Notes: a model not told the origin generated them from the letters alone. Positions 24,069 to 36,090 are shown, counted from the stretch's first letter. The stretch is 64,000 nt of DNA from Stomorhina lunata (GCA_933228675.1 OW121742.1:125465983-125529982); one strand, 5' to 3'. Numbers and translations are program-made.

Positions 24069-25390
24069 GTTGAAATGATGTAAGCTAGCAATTTTGAGTT
24101 TGTTTTAAAAACTATTTTCTTTAAACACTTTCAATTTATCTTTTTTTTATAAATTTTTAAAAATTCTTGTAATATTTGTTCTTTTCTCTTTAACAAAAAA
24201 TTATTGTTTTTTATAAATATTGACTTTGAAACGTTTCTTTTATTTAAGTTTTTTTTTTTTTAATTCTTTCTGTGTAATTTTTATTCTTTTTTTTATTTAT
24301 TTGAAATATTCAATACACTTCTGTTCTTCTCAACTGCTTTGAAACAACTGATGTAATCTCACATTTACCAACTACCGACACGATTCGAACCAAAGATTTT
24401 TATTGTGTATGAGTTTTACTCTCACTCTCTTATGCTTTGTCTGATAATTGTTGTTCGTTATAAAAATTCTCTTGTGTTGTTTATATTTTGTTGTGAATGT
24501 ATGAATTCATGTGCTGAATACAAATGCTGAATGGTGAGTGTTTAGTTTAACTGTATTGTTTACTCCCTTTATACGAATTTTGCTTTTAACATTTTCTTCT
24601 TCCAGTTATCATAGAACAGAGTGTGAGAGTGAAAAGGGAAGATTATATAGAAAATAACGGTTTTTAAAGGGAAAGAAAGAGATGGCTGTATGGAGAATAG
24701 AGGAAATGTTTAAGTTACCTGTGTATTTTTTAAAAAGGTTTGTCTTTTATCAAATTGTGTTGTTGCTGTTGTTGTAAAAATTATTATGCTATTAAGTTGT
24801 TGTTGTTGTTGCTGCTGTATGGAGTCTTTCTTTCTTTTTTTCTCTCATTGTTTCCTAGCGTCATCATTATTATTATTATCAACAACAAGAGTGTATTCTT
24901 AATATTCTAGTTCTAGTTGTTGTTGCTTTCCTGCATGTCCTGGTTAAATGTGTATGAGAGTACGAGTTCTTGTTGTAGTAGTTGCAAATCTCGTTGTTGT
25001 TGTTTTTTGTTTTATTATACATAATTGTTGTAAAAAGCCTTGTTGTTTGTTGGTTGGTTTTTATATAGTATATGCAGCCGTCGAGATCTTTGTTCTTCTT
25101 GTCTGGTATTGTGGGTCTTTGTGCGCATTGTACCCATCATCATTGAGAGGTGTGTTTAATACAATGGCAACATGCTCGTTGTTGATGTTGTTGTTCTTGT
25201 TACCATTGCTCCAGCTCCAAAAGAATGAAGAGTAGTAAAATGGCATTGAGTAAACTAAAGAGCTAAAAGCTATTGTTTTTTGTAGCTGTTGCCAGATTTG
25301 GGTGATTAGTTTTGGATTATTAACTTTAGACGATTTTTGGTCCAATTGTTATATTTGTGAATTTGAATTGTTTACTTTTTAATTTTACCA
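24069..25390 (-). promoter_or_regulatory. Upstream region of the Sox gene with TTG/CAA microsatellites
   Basis: The 1.3 kb 5' of the Sox start holds runs of GTTGTT(GCT) repeats at about 24760-24820, 24920 and 24990-25200. Frames of about 95 codons on both strands there result from these repeats. Promoter and 5' UTR should lie here, but I could not fix a transcription start. Confidence 0.4.
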
Positions 25391-25394
25391 TCTT

Positions 25395-26500
25395 ACTTCT
25401 TTCTTCAGAACTCCTGGTAAAAGGCAGTATATAGACTTCTACACTGACGGCTCAAAACTTAACAATCAAGAGGGTTTCGGGGTTTACTCCAAAGCTGTAG
25501 GCCTAAATATATCACAAAGACTAAATTATCATTGTAGCGTTTTTTAGGCTGAAATTCTAGCCATTAGAGAAGCAGTAGCTGAGATATAATGTTCCCACAA
25601 CAGTGGGTATTAATATGTGTATTCTCTGACAGCCAAGCTGATATTAAATCTCTGGACTCTGTCTTCCTGAATTTACGATCACCCCCAAGTTGCCGCAAAT
25701 CTCTTAGCAGTTCAGTTTAAATCTCATATGGGTGACGGACCACAGGAATATCACAGAAAATTGCAAAGCAAACGAATTTGCAATACTAGGGTCTACCTTA
25801 CCGATTCCAGCCGAACTGGAGTCCGTGGGCATGCCTATAGCCACTTAAAAGCTCCAACTGCGAGAGAGTTATAACTTTTTAGCAAATGATAGGTGGGCGT
25901 CTGTCAATAGCTGTATTCACTTCAAACAGATGCAAAGCAAACGAGGGTTTGCCTTACCGATTCCAGCCGAACTGGAGTCCGTGGACATGCCTCTATCCAC
26001 CTGCAAGCTCCAACTGCGAGAGAGTTATAACTTTTTAGCAAATGATAGGTGGGCTACTGTCAATGGATGTATTCACTCCAAACAGATGTTTGGAGTGAAT
26101 ACTATCCCTGTTTGGATATGCAACGCTCTCACAGATTGCTGTCATCACGACCTGATGTCTCATTGCTCGTGTCCGTTATAACCGGACTCTGTTTGATTAG
26201 GCTGAAGTTTACCACTAATGACCTTTGCAAAAGCTGTGGATACGAGAAGGAGACTGAATCGATAAAACATCTTCTATACACTTGCCCTGCTTTAGCGAAC
26301 AGTAGGGGATTAATTTTTGATTCAATTTTCTTACCTAGACGATCTAGCTGGCATCGATATCTGCCGACTTAAGAGCTTCCGAAATGGGTTAACAGACGAA
26401 GCTAGTGATATGTTATTTCACTAGCTTCCGTGGTATCATAATGGACTTCGTAGTCTAAGTGAGTTTGTGTTTTTTTTAGACTGCCACTTTAACCTAACCT
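25395..26500 (+). pseudogene. Jockey-like LINE relic: RNase H to 3' end
   Basis: The plus-strand translation opens with an RNase H signature, YIDFYTDGSKLN, then EGFGVYSKA and AEILAIREAV. A decayed SLDSVFLN segment follows at about 25655, and the zinc-knuckle tail reads FTTNDLCKSCGYEKETESIK and HLLYTCPAL at about 26210-26300. Stops and shifts interrupt the frame. Between them a 169 bp segment is tandemly duplicated (25762-25930 and 25931-26090). The relic ends near ACTTTAACCTAACCT at about 26500. It lies 1.3 kb upstream of the Sox gene on the opposite strand. Confidence 0.75.
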
Positions 26501-26509
26501 TCTTCCTTC

Positions 26510-27030
26510 AAAGTTTACACTTTTAAATGATATTCCATTACGGCTCTCTCATATTTGTATATAAAATTGGTAAGTTCTCCTCCTTCAAAAGTCATGGAGT
26601 GCACCATTTTGTTCAATATCTGGAGCAAAGACTCTATAATATAAATATATTGCACGAACTTGGCGAAACCCAAGTTGTGACACAAGATATTTCCCAAGCC
26701 GTTTTTAATTTGATAAAATTTCTTCTAAGTTTACGCTTTGGAAGATACTGCGGCACGGCTCTCCCTTGCGCTTGCTTGTCCATTAGCTAATCCTTTAAAA
26801 AGGTAGCTAGTTCCAATAACCATTTGTTCGCCATTTTCCAAGGTCATCTAGTAAAATATCTCTAGTATCAAGAGTATGAATTGACTAATTATGATTTTCT
26901 TAGGAGGCGTTTAATTAATCTTTTTGGCAAAAGTCAAATTTTTGCTTAGGTATTTCAAATTTTAACTAAACTTGTTCCTATATCTGCACGAGCTTAAGAT
27001 AGGGGATCTTTTCGAACTAATTTCAATATT
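26510..27030. other. Unidentified stretch with an 87-codon plus-strand frame
   Basis: A plus frame at 26527-26790 and an overlapping minus frame have near-normal amino-acid composition (e.g. FGRYCGTALPCACLSI), but no domain is recognised and no splice context is clear. It may be a fragment of an unidentified mobile element. Confidence 0.3.
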
Positions 27031-27039
27031 AAATCATGG

Positions 27040-27260
27040 GTAACACAAGGCTGTTGGAATCCACAGGGAAGCGGCCGTCGTGTTGCTGAACCTGCTAGAA
27101 CGTGGAGAAGGTCAATTGATGAGGAGTTGCAAGCAGCAAACTATTCATGGAAAGACGTATGCCTAACATCTCGCAATAGAGTTCGATATAAAAGGATGGT
27201 TGAGGGGTTATGATCCACTGGGAGTCAAGGATAACAGAAAAACACAAGGCTTGTCCGATC
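27040..27260 (+). pseudogene. RTE/CR1-type LINE ORF2 C-terminal fragment
   Basis: Plus-strand translation WNPQGSGRRVAEPARTWRRS, then IDEELQAANYSWKDVC, SRNRVRYKRMVEGL and STGSQG matches the usual end of endonuclease-reverse transcriptase LINE proteins. The same segment occurs in reverse at about 31060-31240. Truncated and frame-broken. Confidence 0.65.
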
Positions 27261-27540
27261 GTTCTGCAACTCTATTTCTTATACATACATATGTATTTCA
27301 AAGTCATGAATCCTTTTCGAATTTGCAAACCGCTCTTCCAATCTTTTAAAGATGTTAGTAGCATTTACCGTTCACTTCAATCTATGAACGGGGCCATGAG
27401 AAGCAGATTTCTTGAACATAAATGTAAGGTGGAACATTGGTACTTCACGTGCAGTATTATGAATCAGATGCCTCCGATGTTTTGGGTAATATATTTCCGA
27501 GTTGCTGTAAGTTAGATTGATCATATTCCCCGAGAGAATT

Positions 27541-27640
27541 ATTTAGGTGCTTGAGTTTTCTTAAACGATGTCAGATATTAACCATATCTATTATATCCGA
27601 CCGAAAATAGAATATGACTCAGATGTATAGACCATAAAAA
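27541..27640 (+). pseudogene. Short jockey-like LINE fragment
   Basis: Traces of LSFLKRC and DRKIEYDSDV correspond to the LGFLKRC...RPKMEYNSHV segment seen at 19.5 kb. About 100 bp survive. Confidence 0.45.
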
Positions 27641-27696
27641 AAATCCCATCTGCTATAGTAGAGTATCAAGTTATACTCAATCACTAGAGCAACAGG

Positions 27697-28315
27697 GTGA
27701 TGTAGGGGATGTTGGATACCAAGCAACGGTTCTGATTGGTCTTGATTTGGTAAGCCCAGACTTATCTTAGTTATCCTTTATCTCAACTGTGGACACTGAT
27801 CTCGTGGTATCACCCGAGGAACTACCTTAACACCTGTTAATGTGGTGAGCTAACATGTGGCACTAGTTATCTCATAATGAACTATAAAATATGGTTTAGG
27901 GCATAGGGCCCACTCCTGGAAAAAAACAATTACTATGAAATAAGAATAAAAACGGACCTAATGTCAAAAGAGAACGTCCGAAACATAGATGGAAAGACCA
28001 AGTAAAAGAAAACAAATTATACATAATGTGTGGGTTTCGCTCTGTCTAGAATTGGGAATAATCCTCCTGATGAGATGGCCAAACCAACCATCGAAACGCG
28101 TCGAGGAAAGGTTTCCCCACCAACATTTTTTTGGTTTTATCAAAATACTATTTATTACAATAATAAATAATTGTAATAAATTGGAATCTTGGTGCAATAC
28201 ACTAATGAAAACTTTTAAAGTTTGGCCTATGGAATTGAAGAATAGCGCCCATGCTCGGCCTTTGACCTTAACAGGTGGTAAATACTGGCCTTTTAAGTCA
28301 GTAAGTAAGTACTAG
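27697..28315 (+). mobile_element. Dispersed ~400-bp element, copy 2, with nested insertion
   Basis: It starts GATGTAGGGGATGTTGGATA, follows the family consensus to AGAACGTCCGAAACATAG and GGAAAGACCAAGTA, and is then interrupted at about 28013-28210 by unrelated DNA. It resumes with TTTTAAAGTTTGGCCTA and ends in a (TAAG)n-like tail near 28310. Its distal part encodes a decayed LINE ORF2 C-terminus (RPKxRWKDQVEENLxKL type). Confidence 0.75.
28013..28210. mobile_element. Nested insertion homologous to 58483-58620
   Basis: The segment begins CAAATTATACATAATGTG, continues CGCTCTGTCTAGAATTGGG and GATGAGATGGCC, then ATCGAAACGCGTCGAG and AAGGTTTCCC. It aligns over about 130 bp with the unit at 58.5 kb. 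GAAAA occurs on both sides and may be a target duplication. The element class is not recognised. Confidence 0.6.
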
Positions 28316-28319
28316 AGCA

Positions 28320-29870
28320 ACATCAAATTTTCGGTTTTATCTCCCTGTTCGACCACTATAATTATAGAACTCGTTACTTTACAACTAACTTTCATTCACA
28401 AAACACATATTTTTATTAGATCACATTAAGTGAAGGTCGATTGTTTAATGGATCAAACAATGATGAAAGTCAAACATTGCACGATGTCCCACAATCCTTT
28501 TAAATAGGTTAATGAGCCTAGGTCATCCCTGAATTATGGTTTAATATAAACATTTAAGTATGTGTAAAAGATATACAGAAGTTATGAACAAACATGGAAC
28601 TAGTCTTACAGTTCATATAAAATTTATTTTTACTAAAACATCTTCTCTTTAACACAAAAAACGATTAAAGATTTTAAAAACTCCCAATTATTTTGACGCT
28701 TTTACCCCCAAAAACATATGGCAACCGCATTTATCATACATACATACATACATTATGCTAACATGAAAAATAAAAAGTTTTTTTTCAAGCTCCACTCTCA
28801 TTTCTGTATTTTTTTCCACAAAAAAAAAAATTGTTTTCAACAAAAAGATAAAGCAAACAACAAAAAACGTATTGTAGTATAAAAAAAGCCTCTGGAAATT
28901 AAAACGTTTCTAAAATTAAACTTTTTTTCCTCCCAGTATTGTTGCAAAATGAAAAATTTTTGTTTCTATTCTATTTTCATGATTGTTAAAAGTCGCATTG
29001 TTAACAAACTTTTATTATAAAACATTCATTTCATTCTTTACTCTTCATACACAGAGTATTATTACGTAAAACAAATGCATTCTAAAAGGAATGAATAATG
29101 AATACTGCAGTTTTAGCTAAATATTAACTTAAACATAGACAACATTTGTGACTACATAAACACAAATACATAAATATGTATGTAAGTACATGTGTACTCC
29201 TCTATTTAAAAGGCTAAAATGTGCTAATAGCTTTTTTATATCGAGCCATTGTCAAAGAAACAAATAAGTTGGCGTTTTTCTATGCTACCCACTCTCCCCT
29301 TTTCAATAATAAAAAAAAAACATTATCAACAATATGGCAACACATCATCTTAACTCAGAAGAAGAGTAAAGTAAACAAATAACAGTTATTTTATATTTTC
29401 TCATATGATACTCATATCCATACATTTACATACCTACTTTTGTATGTAAATATGTATGTATGTATGTATGTACAATGTAATAACTTTTTACCTATAACCA
29501 AAGTTTCAATTGTTAACCAAAAGTTTACTTTTTTTGCCATAAGCTATTGTTGTTTGCTATACTTCCCCATAAAGTTTACTTCGCTATCAAACGTAGCGAA
29601 GGCTCTTCATACGCCTTCTCACACGAAGAATCGGTGCGAAATGTGTGTATGCAATGCAACAGTGATGCCATAAGATTATGTTAGGCATTAACCTAATCCC
29701 CGATTTATTTAATATAAATCCACATTTCCTTAGATTCATATGATGACCATAGACAGTGCCACAACCTGCTGAATGGGTTTTCCTGCAACGTGTGAAAAGG
29801 TGTGAGATTAATCCTTAATAAGTAGGTTGATTAAAATTGTGGTTAAAATTTATAAGCCTTTCGAGTATTT
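28320..29870. other. AT-rich intergenic DNA with TATG/TACA microsatellites
   Basis: Tetranucleotide runs lie at about 28735-28752 (CATA) and 29450-29475 (TATG). Open frames in this part are short and low in complexity. No gene is called. Confidence 0.45.
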
Positions 29871-30126
29871 GGTTCTTCAATGAAGGCAGATTTGTATGAA
29901 TTTAAAGCAGCAAAATTTTCTGCTTTTGTAAAAATACTTTATTTTCCTTAATCTGGATGTTCTTGGACTTTTGACATTAACAATATTTGAGATTATCGCG
30001 TTTTTTATGTACATAGTTATATGACATCCAAGCGGTATCAATGGAGGAACTATTTTAAATTTAACTAAATCAATTAGTCCCCTAAATATCTTAATGTCAA
30101 AGTATATATAAGTACATATATTTTTA

Positions 30127-30176
30127 GGTATCCAACAAGCCGAAAACAAAGCTGAGTTTTCGGCTTATTGGATACC
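30127..30176. repeat. Short inverted repeat at the edge of element copy 3
   Basis: GGTATCCAACAAGCCGAAAAC (30127-30147) and its reverse complement (30156-30176, one mismatch) flank an 8-base loop. The right arm is the first part of the dispersed element copy. Confidence 0.8.
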
Positions 30177-30525
30177 AAGCAACGGTTCTGATTGGCCTTG
30201 ACTTGGTAAGCCCAGACTTATTTTGGATATCCTTTATCTCAACTGTGGATATGACCTTCTTATGGTATCACAAAGAGAACTACGTTAACTCCTGTTAATG
30301 TATGTTCCAGTGAGTTTTGGAACAAACAATTACTATAAAAAAGCTAAACATAGGAGAAGACGTCCGAAACTTCGGTGGAAAGACAAAGTAGAGGAAAATC
30401 TTTTAAAGCTTGACCAACGAAATTGGAGAATATGCACACAAGATCGAAGCGCATGGAATTCTAAAATAGACTCGGTCTTTAACCTAAACAGGGTGTAAAT
30501 ATAGGCCATTTAAGTAATACTAAAC
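30165..30525 (+). mobile_element. Dispersed ~400-bp element, copy 3
   Basis: It follows the consensus from TTGGATACCAAGCAACGG to GGCCATTTAAGTAA. The 3' half has the best-preserved coding trace: HRRRRPKLRWKDKVEEN, LLKLDQRNWRICTQDRS and AWNSKI, a C-terminal LINE ORF2 signature. It is truncated relative to a full LINE. Confidence 0.75.
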
Positions 30526-30529
30526 CAGG

Positions 30530-31015
30530 AAACGGTACGTTTCATATTCAAACCGTTGAATATGAGGTTCATTATTATTATTATATTATCAACGGTCATC
30601 TTGGCTCAGAATATGGCTCTTAATAATGAGTAGCAGGAAACGGGATATATATTGCTTACTATGCAGAATAGTCAAGAGTAATCTTGCTCGTAACCACATC
30701 TACCTACATGAGTACATTTTGGGTTAATTATCTTTTTACCCCTTCTTCGGAGAGACCCTTCTTTGGAGACTTCCTTATTTTGGATACGACTGAACTTGTG
30801 GTTCCGACATTTCATAATTCGTGTTCGTATGTAACCCATTTTTAAGTGTTCTTCATCGGCGTTGTCTAACAAATTTTAAGAATGGCATACAGCAATAGGT
30901 TATGAATTGATCTTGTTGCCCTTAGCGGTTATAGGGGATACCATCATGTTTTCACATATGCTCCACATCTAGTTCGCTTAGTCACTTGGATAGCATTTCC
31001 AGATACTTGACGATA
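30530..31015. other. Intergenic stretch, nothing recognised
   Basis: A 66-codon minus-strand frame at 30672-30872 has no recognisable domain. A short ATT run lies near 30574. Confidence 0.35.
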
Positions 31016-31019
31016 CGTT

Positions 31020-32460
31020 ATGATATTCCTTTAAATAGCTTCTTCTTTTTCTGTTATCCTTGACTTCCAGTGGAGCGCAGGACCTCAATCATCCTTTTAT
31101 ATCGGACTCTATTACGAGATGTCATCCATACTTTACCCCATGAATAATTTTGTGCTTGCAACTCCGCATCAATTGACCTTCTCCACGTTCTAGCAGCTGC
31201 ACCACGGCCTCTTCTCTGTGGATTTCAACAAAGCGCTTGGCGAGCAATGTTTGTATTTGGCCTTCAAAGTGCGTGGCCTATCCATCTCCATTTCCGTTGA
31301 CATATCTCCATAGAAGAAGGGATTTGGTTTGTACCGTTAAGTAGATCTTAATTTCTTATGCGATTCGGCCGCCATATATTAAAAATGTGTCGTAAGCATT
31401 TGTTTGTAAAGGTTTGCAGGCGCTTATCGATGGCATTTGTGCTTTTCCAAGTTTCGCAGCCGTAATACAGGATGCACTTGACATTCAAGTTTTACATTCG
31501 TAACTTTGTTGTTGTTGATATTTGCCGAGATTTCTAAATAGCTTGGAGAATGCCGAAATCAGATTTTGGATTATTAATACGCTATTTTATGTACTCGTCT
31601 GCGCCACCTTTTTTAGATACCAAACTTCCCAGATAATTAAAGGTATCTACACATCCAATAACCTCGTTATCCACATTGATGTGTGCCAACGAGATTCAAT
31701 ACTTCTTGTAGTGTTGGTTGGACTGTCTGAAATTCCATTGAATATACTGTCATGGTTTCATTATTCACTTCAGCCAGTGGTGTTAGTCCAATAGAGTTGT
31801 TTAGTGTTGATTTGAAGTGTTTATCCAGCGTATTAATTGTTCATCCGGAGTGTGTACTACTTCTACTCCAGATGGGACTGTTAGTGTAAGTAGGTTTGCC
31901 AGACAACGAACTCGATATATTGTATAAGGTCTTCGTGTCGCCTTTACTACCACATTCTCTTGTCCTTCCTTGCGGACTTCTTTATTTTATTGGTTAGATC
32001 ACGATATGTTGCACGAAGGACTTCATCATCTCCATTTTCATTTAATGATCTTTAAATCCTAGGGTTTGTTGACCAACTTCATTGTAAGTTAGTGTGACAC
32101 ATCTAGAAATTCCATTAATAAATACAAGTGCCGTTGTTGTTTATAACATCTAGAAGCCGATTCCTTATGGTGGTTATAAAGACATTCTGATGTCTTTCTA
32201 ATTCCAGTTTCCCTACGTCTATTTTCCGATCTGCTTTCGCAGTATCAGACTTCAGAGCCGAAACCTTTAATCGAATTTCCCAAATTACTAAATGATGGTC
32301 GCTATTTATATCTGCTCCACACCTCTAATATGCTCATCGCCTTCCGGGCGGCCGAAGTAAAGAAAGATAGTATTTTCATCTCCCCTTGTCTTGGAAATAT
32401 TTATTTCCAGCCCAGCTGCCCGAGATTCACTACTGATAGCATTAGTATTTTCTTGAAGGT
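31020..32460 (-). pseudogene. RTE/CR1-type LINE relic (endonuclease-reverse transcriptase)
   Basis: Minus-strand translation in several frames shows, from about 31680 downward, VIGCVDTFNYLGSLVSKKGG, INNPKSDFGILQAI, NVKCILYYGCETWKSTNA, LQTFTNKCLRHIFNI, then ICQRKWRWIGHAL and the WRRS-IDAELQ tail at about 31100-31200. This is the classic end of a LINE reverse transcriptase. Upstream, about 32290-32330 reads SDHHLVIWEIRLKVS (the endonuclease end), while 32380-32460 reads AAGLEINISKTRG (a reverse-transcriptase motif), so the order is scrambled. It is not functional. Confidence 0.75.
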
Positions 32461-32465
32461 GGCCT

Positions 32466-32721
32466 GAGCTTTGGAACAATGCTCAGACAATGTGCTGCAT
32501 CCGATTCTATTTTTAGACTCATTGAAAGGGACCTACGTTTTAACTCCGGCTCCGAACTGCAATTGCATTAGAGAAGATTTACATAGCCTAATACTCAATT
32601 ACCAGCGGCTAGCTGAGTTATTAGGTGAACCGCCGCTTATTTTGAAAATTTATTTTCTCAAGTGGGTCAGGCCTTTTGGTATGCTAGGCGGATGACTAAC
32701 CTGCTATACCACGGTGGCTCA
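32466..32721 (-). mobile_element. tRNA-derived SINE, copy lacking box B
   Basis: The body matches the copies at 11.5 and 12.1 kb. The head retains the box A region (minus strand from TGAGCCACCGTGG) but the box B sequence between GGTCAG and TTTTGGTATG is deleted. It abuts the scrambled LINE at 32460. Confidence 0.65.
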
Positions 32722-32724
32722 GCT

Positions 32725-33980
32725 AATATTATGGAAATTTTAAGATTTTTTTATCAAACATTTTGGTATACTATCCCAACAAAAACACATGGCAACTTTG
32801 TTTCACAAGTAGTGGAGCATGAATGCATGAGTTTAGTAATGGATGAGATGGTGTGTGTGAGCTTCAAGATTTGACTGCCTTAAATTTACTCTCCAATTGT
32901 TGTTGTTGTATTTGTTCCCTAGAATAAATAAATATAAATGGGCTGGTTGGCTTTTGTTTTTGTTTATTATATGCACTAACAACTACACCAGCAACAAAAC
33001 AAGAGTACAAAACGTAGTTTTTGTTAGTACCACTACTACTTCCTTCTTAACTTTGCTCTTTCTTCTTTAGAGTAGTGGGGTTTTCTTTTCTTCGTGATCA
33101 TCTTGGAAATGCCGTTTGTTTGTATTGTTGTTATGTTGCCATTGGCGTTATTGCACTCTTCTTCTTCTTTTTGGTATTCATCTTCCTTCGTATACTTGGT
33201 CAGAGTATGCGAATTTGTAAGAATGTGTGAAACTGTGTATGTTTGACAATTTGCCTGTGTATAAAAAGCTATTGAGCCAATCACAATAGACGAATGGTGT
33301 GGGAGCTTTTGTTGTTTCCCATTGTTTTGTGCGCAAAAGCTATATTATATTGAAACTACATACATACATACAGTAATACATTCATATATTGCAACAATTG
33401 TAAATTGTAGGTGAAAATATACACATTGAAAAGTTGTAGGTATATAGAGTATAGATGTTGTTGTTGGTTATACATAACTTAAATAATTGAAGTATATAAT
33501 AATAAATAATACACCTATTATGTACCTATACATAAATAAATTGTATACAGTTATGTGTAAAATGGCAGTAAATACAATGAATAAATGTATGCTCTCGGGT
33601 TTGAGTGCTGCGAGTATTTTTTGTGTATGTTGTAGGTGTATCCTTAACATTTTGTTGCCTTTTGTGAGCTCCTTTTAGAGGAGCGCATTATTATAATCAA
33701 TGAATGTATCCCTTCTGTTGTATTTGATTTTAATGTTGAATAAAATTTGTATATTATTTCAGTAAAGTAGCTTTGTTGCTACTTTTTGTAGTTTTTTAAA
33801 TATTTTCTTTTTCACTGTGACAGTTTGATTGTTTTGTCACAAATACTCGTATTTGTCCTTTAACTTTTTTTCAATTTAAAGGACATAATGGAAAAAATAG
33901 TAAAATTTATTAGTAATGGATAGTTTATAACACTTATATAACACACTTTTATTTCATTTTAACTTATTATTAAATTTTTT
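32725..33980. other. AT-rich intergenic DNA, no gene seen
   Basis: Short frames on both strands have simple compositions and no domains. GTT and CATA simple repeats are present. Confidence 0.4.
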
Positions 33981-33984
33981 AACA

Positions 33985-35075
33985 TAACCTTAAACTGAAA
34001 GCCAAACTTTTAAGGGGTTTCAAACGAATTTTTTATAAAATACGAACATTTTTCAAAGATTATTCTAAAAAATCCTTAAAACTTACCGAAAATCTTAATT
34101 TTATTATAAAAAAGAAACTTTTTAAAACATGAAAATATCTTAAAAAGTTTTTCGAATTTTGAATTTTACAAATTAAGCCGTTTTTTTCAACATAACCTCA
34201 AAATATAAATTTGAAAAATTAAAGATTTATCAATATTTATAAAGTTTTTAGAAATCGATTGGCAGTTTTAAGTTTTTTTAAACAAGCAACATTAAAGAAT
34301 TTCTTCAAAATAACCTCAAATTAAGTCTTTTTCAACATAACCTCAAAGTGTAAATTTGAAATATAAAGATTTTTAAATAAAGGTATGATTATAAAGTTAT
34401 TAAGGTATGATTTATAAAGTTATTAACAACTGATGGGCAGTTTTAAGTTTTTTTTAAATAAGCAACTTTAAAGAATTTCTTCAACATAACATCAAATTAA
34501 ATCTCTTTCAACATAACCTCAAAGCGTGAATTTAAAAAATAAGGTTTTAAAAGAAAAGTTAAACGAGATAAGATTTATGAAGTTCTTAACAATCGATTGA
34601 CAGTTTTATGTTTTTTGAATAAGCAACATTAAAGAATTTATTCAACATAACCTTAAAGTGTAAATTTTAAATATAAGGACTTTCAAACAAAATTAAGCAA
34701 AGTAAGATATATAAAGTTTTTAGAAATCTATTGGCAGTTTAAAGTTTTTTAAATAAGCATTATTAAAAAATTTCTTCAACATAACCTCAAAGTGTAAATT
34801 TAAAATACAAGAATTTTCAAACAAAATTAAACAGGATAAGCTTTATAAAGTTTTTAGAAATCTATTGGCAGTTTAAAGTTTTTTAAATAAGCATTATTAA
34901 AAAATTTCTTCAACATAACCTCAAAGTATAAATTTTAAATGTAAGGACTTTCAAACAAAACTAAGTAAGGTAAGATATATTCAGTTTTTAGAAATCAATT
35001 GGCAGTTTTAATTTTATTATTTAAGAAACATTAAAGAATTTTTTTAACATAACCTCAAATTTAGTCTTTGGATTT
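33985..35075. repeat. Tandem array, about 135-150 bp unit, roughly eight copies
   Basis: Each unit carries TTCAACATAACCTCAAAGTG, then TTTTCAAACAAAATTAA, AAGTTTTTAGAAATCGATTG, GGCAGTTTTAAGTTTTTTAA and ATAAGCAACATTAAAGAATT. Copies recur at about 34190, 34330, 34505, 34640, 34775, 34915 and 35045. Non-coding. Confidence 0.85.
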
Positions 35076-35089
35076 TGCTTTATTAAATG

Positions 35090-36090
35090 CAGATTTTTCA
35101 GCAGTCTAGTACCTATTCATCTTATTTGAGTTCCGGGCCGCAAGGACATACCAAGGAAATATAGTACCGAGTTCGCAAGACTTAGGATTAGCGTGCAAAA
35201 GGACTAAACACTTCCAAGCTTCTACTGCAAAAGAGGGCACGCAATTTAACAAATGATGAATTTAACACCAGCCAAACATTATCGCAGATCTTTTAACGAC
35301 GTTCAGTATCCATGATATCTGGGTTTCGGACCATACCAGCGGACTGTAGGATAACATAATAAATTCTCGATAAACCAGAATATAATAAAGTGTCTCTTGA
35401 GTCTATACACTTCTTCTGCGAATTTAACAATAGCCCTAGATGCGACATGTCTGAAAATACCAAAAATTGACATTGGCCCTTTTACCACCAAGCCACAGAT
35501 ATAGAGTCGACGAGTTAGAAAGACTTAGGATTACGTTATTAATTCCCAATAAACCGGAGTCTAGACACTTGCAGCAAATGATGAATTCTACATCGGCCCT
35601 AGATTATCGCAGATCTTTTAACGACGTGCCTCAACGGTTCAGTATCCATGATATGTGGGTTTCGGGCCACAGAGACATGCCAGGGTACTCTAGATTGACT
35701 TGGAACTATCTTACAAATTCCAGATCAACTAGAATTTGTTAAAATGCCTCTAGCAACTTGCTAGCTCTTACTGTCTATTCGAGGATGAATTTACTGCAGG
35801 CAGACCTGGTTTATTCTTACTGGTTTTCGTCATGGTAGGACTCTGTATGATTAGAAGCACTGTAAGGCTAAAGGTTGCGAAAAGTGACTTTTAGGGCAGT
35901 TGTAATGACGAGGAGTAGTCCATTTAACATTTTCTCTGCTTTTGTCCTGTCCTTTCGTACAGTGGGGGATTAACGCAGGGCTTTTATTTCTTTGGAGATC
36001 TAGGCATTCGGTTTAAGTTACGAGTATTGCACATCCTAAGAGCTTTTAAAAGCTAGGCGGATAGTTTAACACTTCCGTGGTAATACAATG
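35090..36090 (+). pseudogene. Jockey-like LINE relic: two RNase H remnants and tail
   Basis: The clearest remnant is ALDYRRSFNDVPQRFSIHD, then MWVSGHRDMPG at about 35600-35680, the RNase H end with the usual WVPGHxDIPGN form. A more decayed copy of the same part precedes it at about 35250-35340, so the segment is duplicated. A tail with TGFRHG-type and CNDEE traces runs to about 36090. Confidence 0.65.

Noticed and set aside
24948..25345. Open frames of about 95 codons on both strands upstream of the Sox gene
   Set aside because: They arise from GTTGTT microsatellites and overlap each other; no domain or coding pattern.
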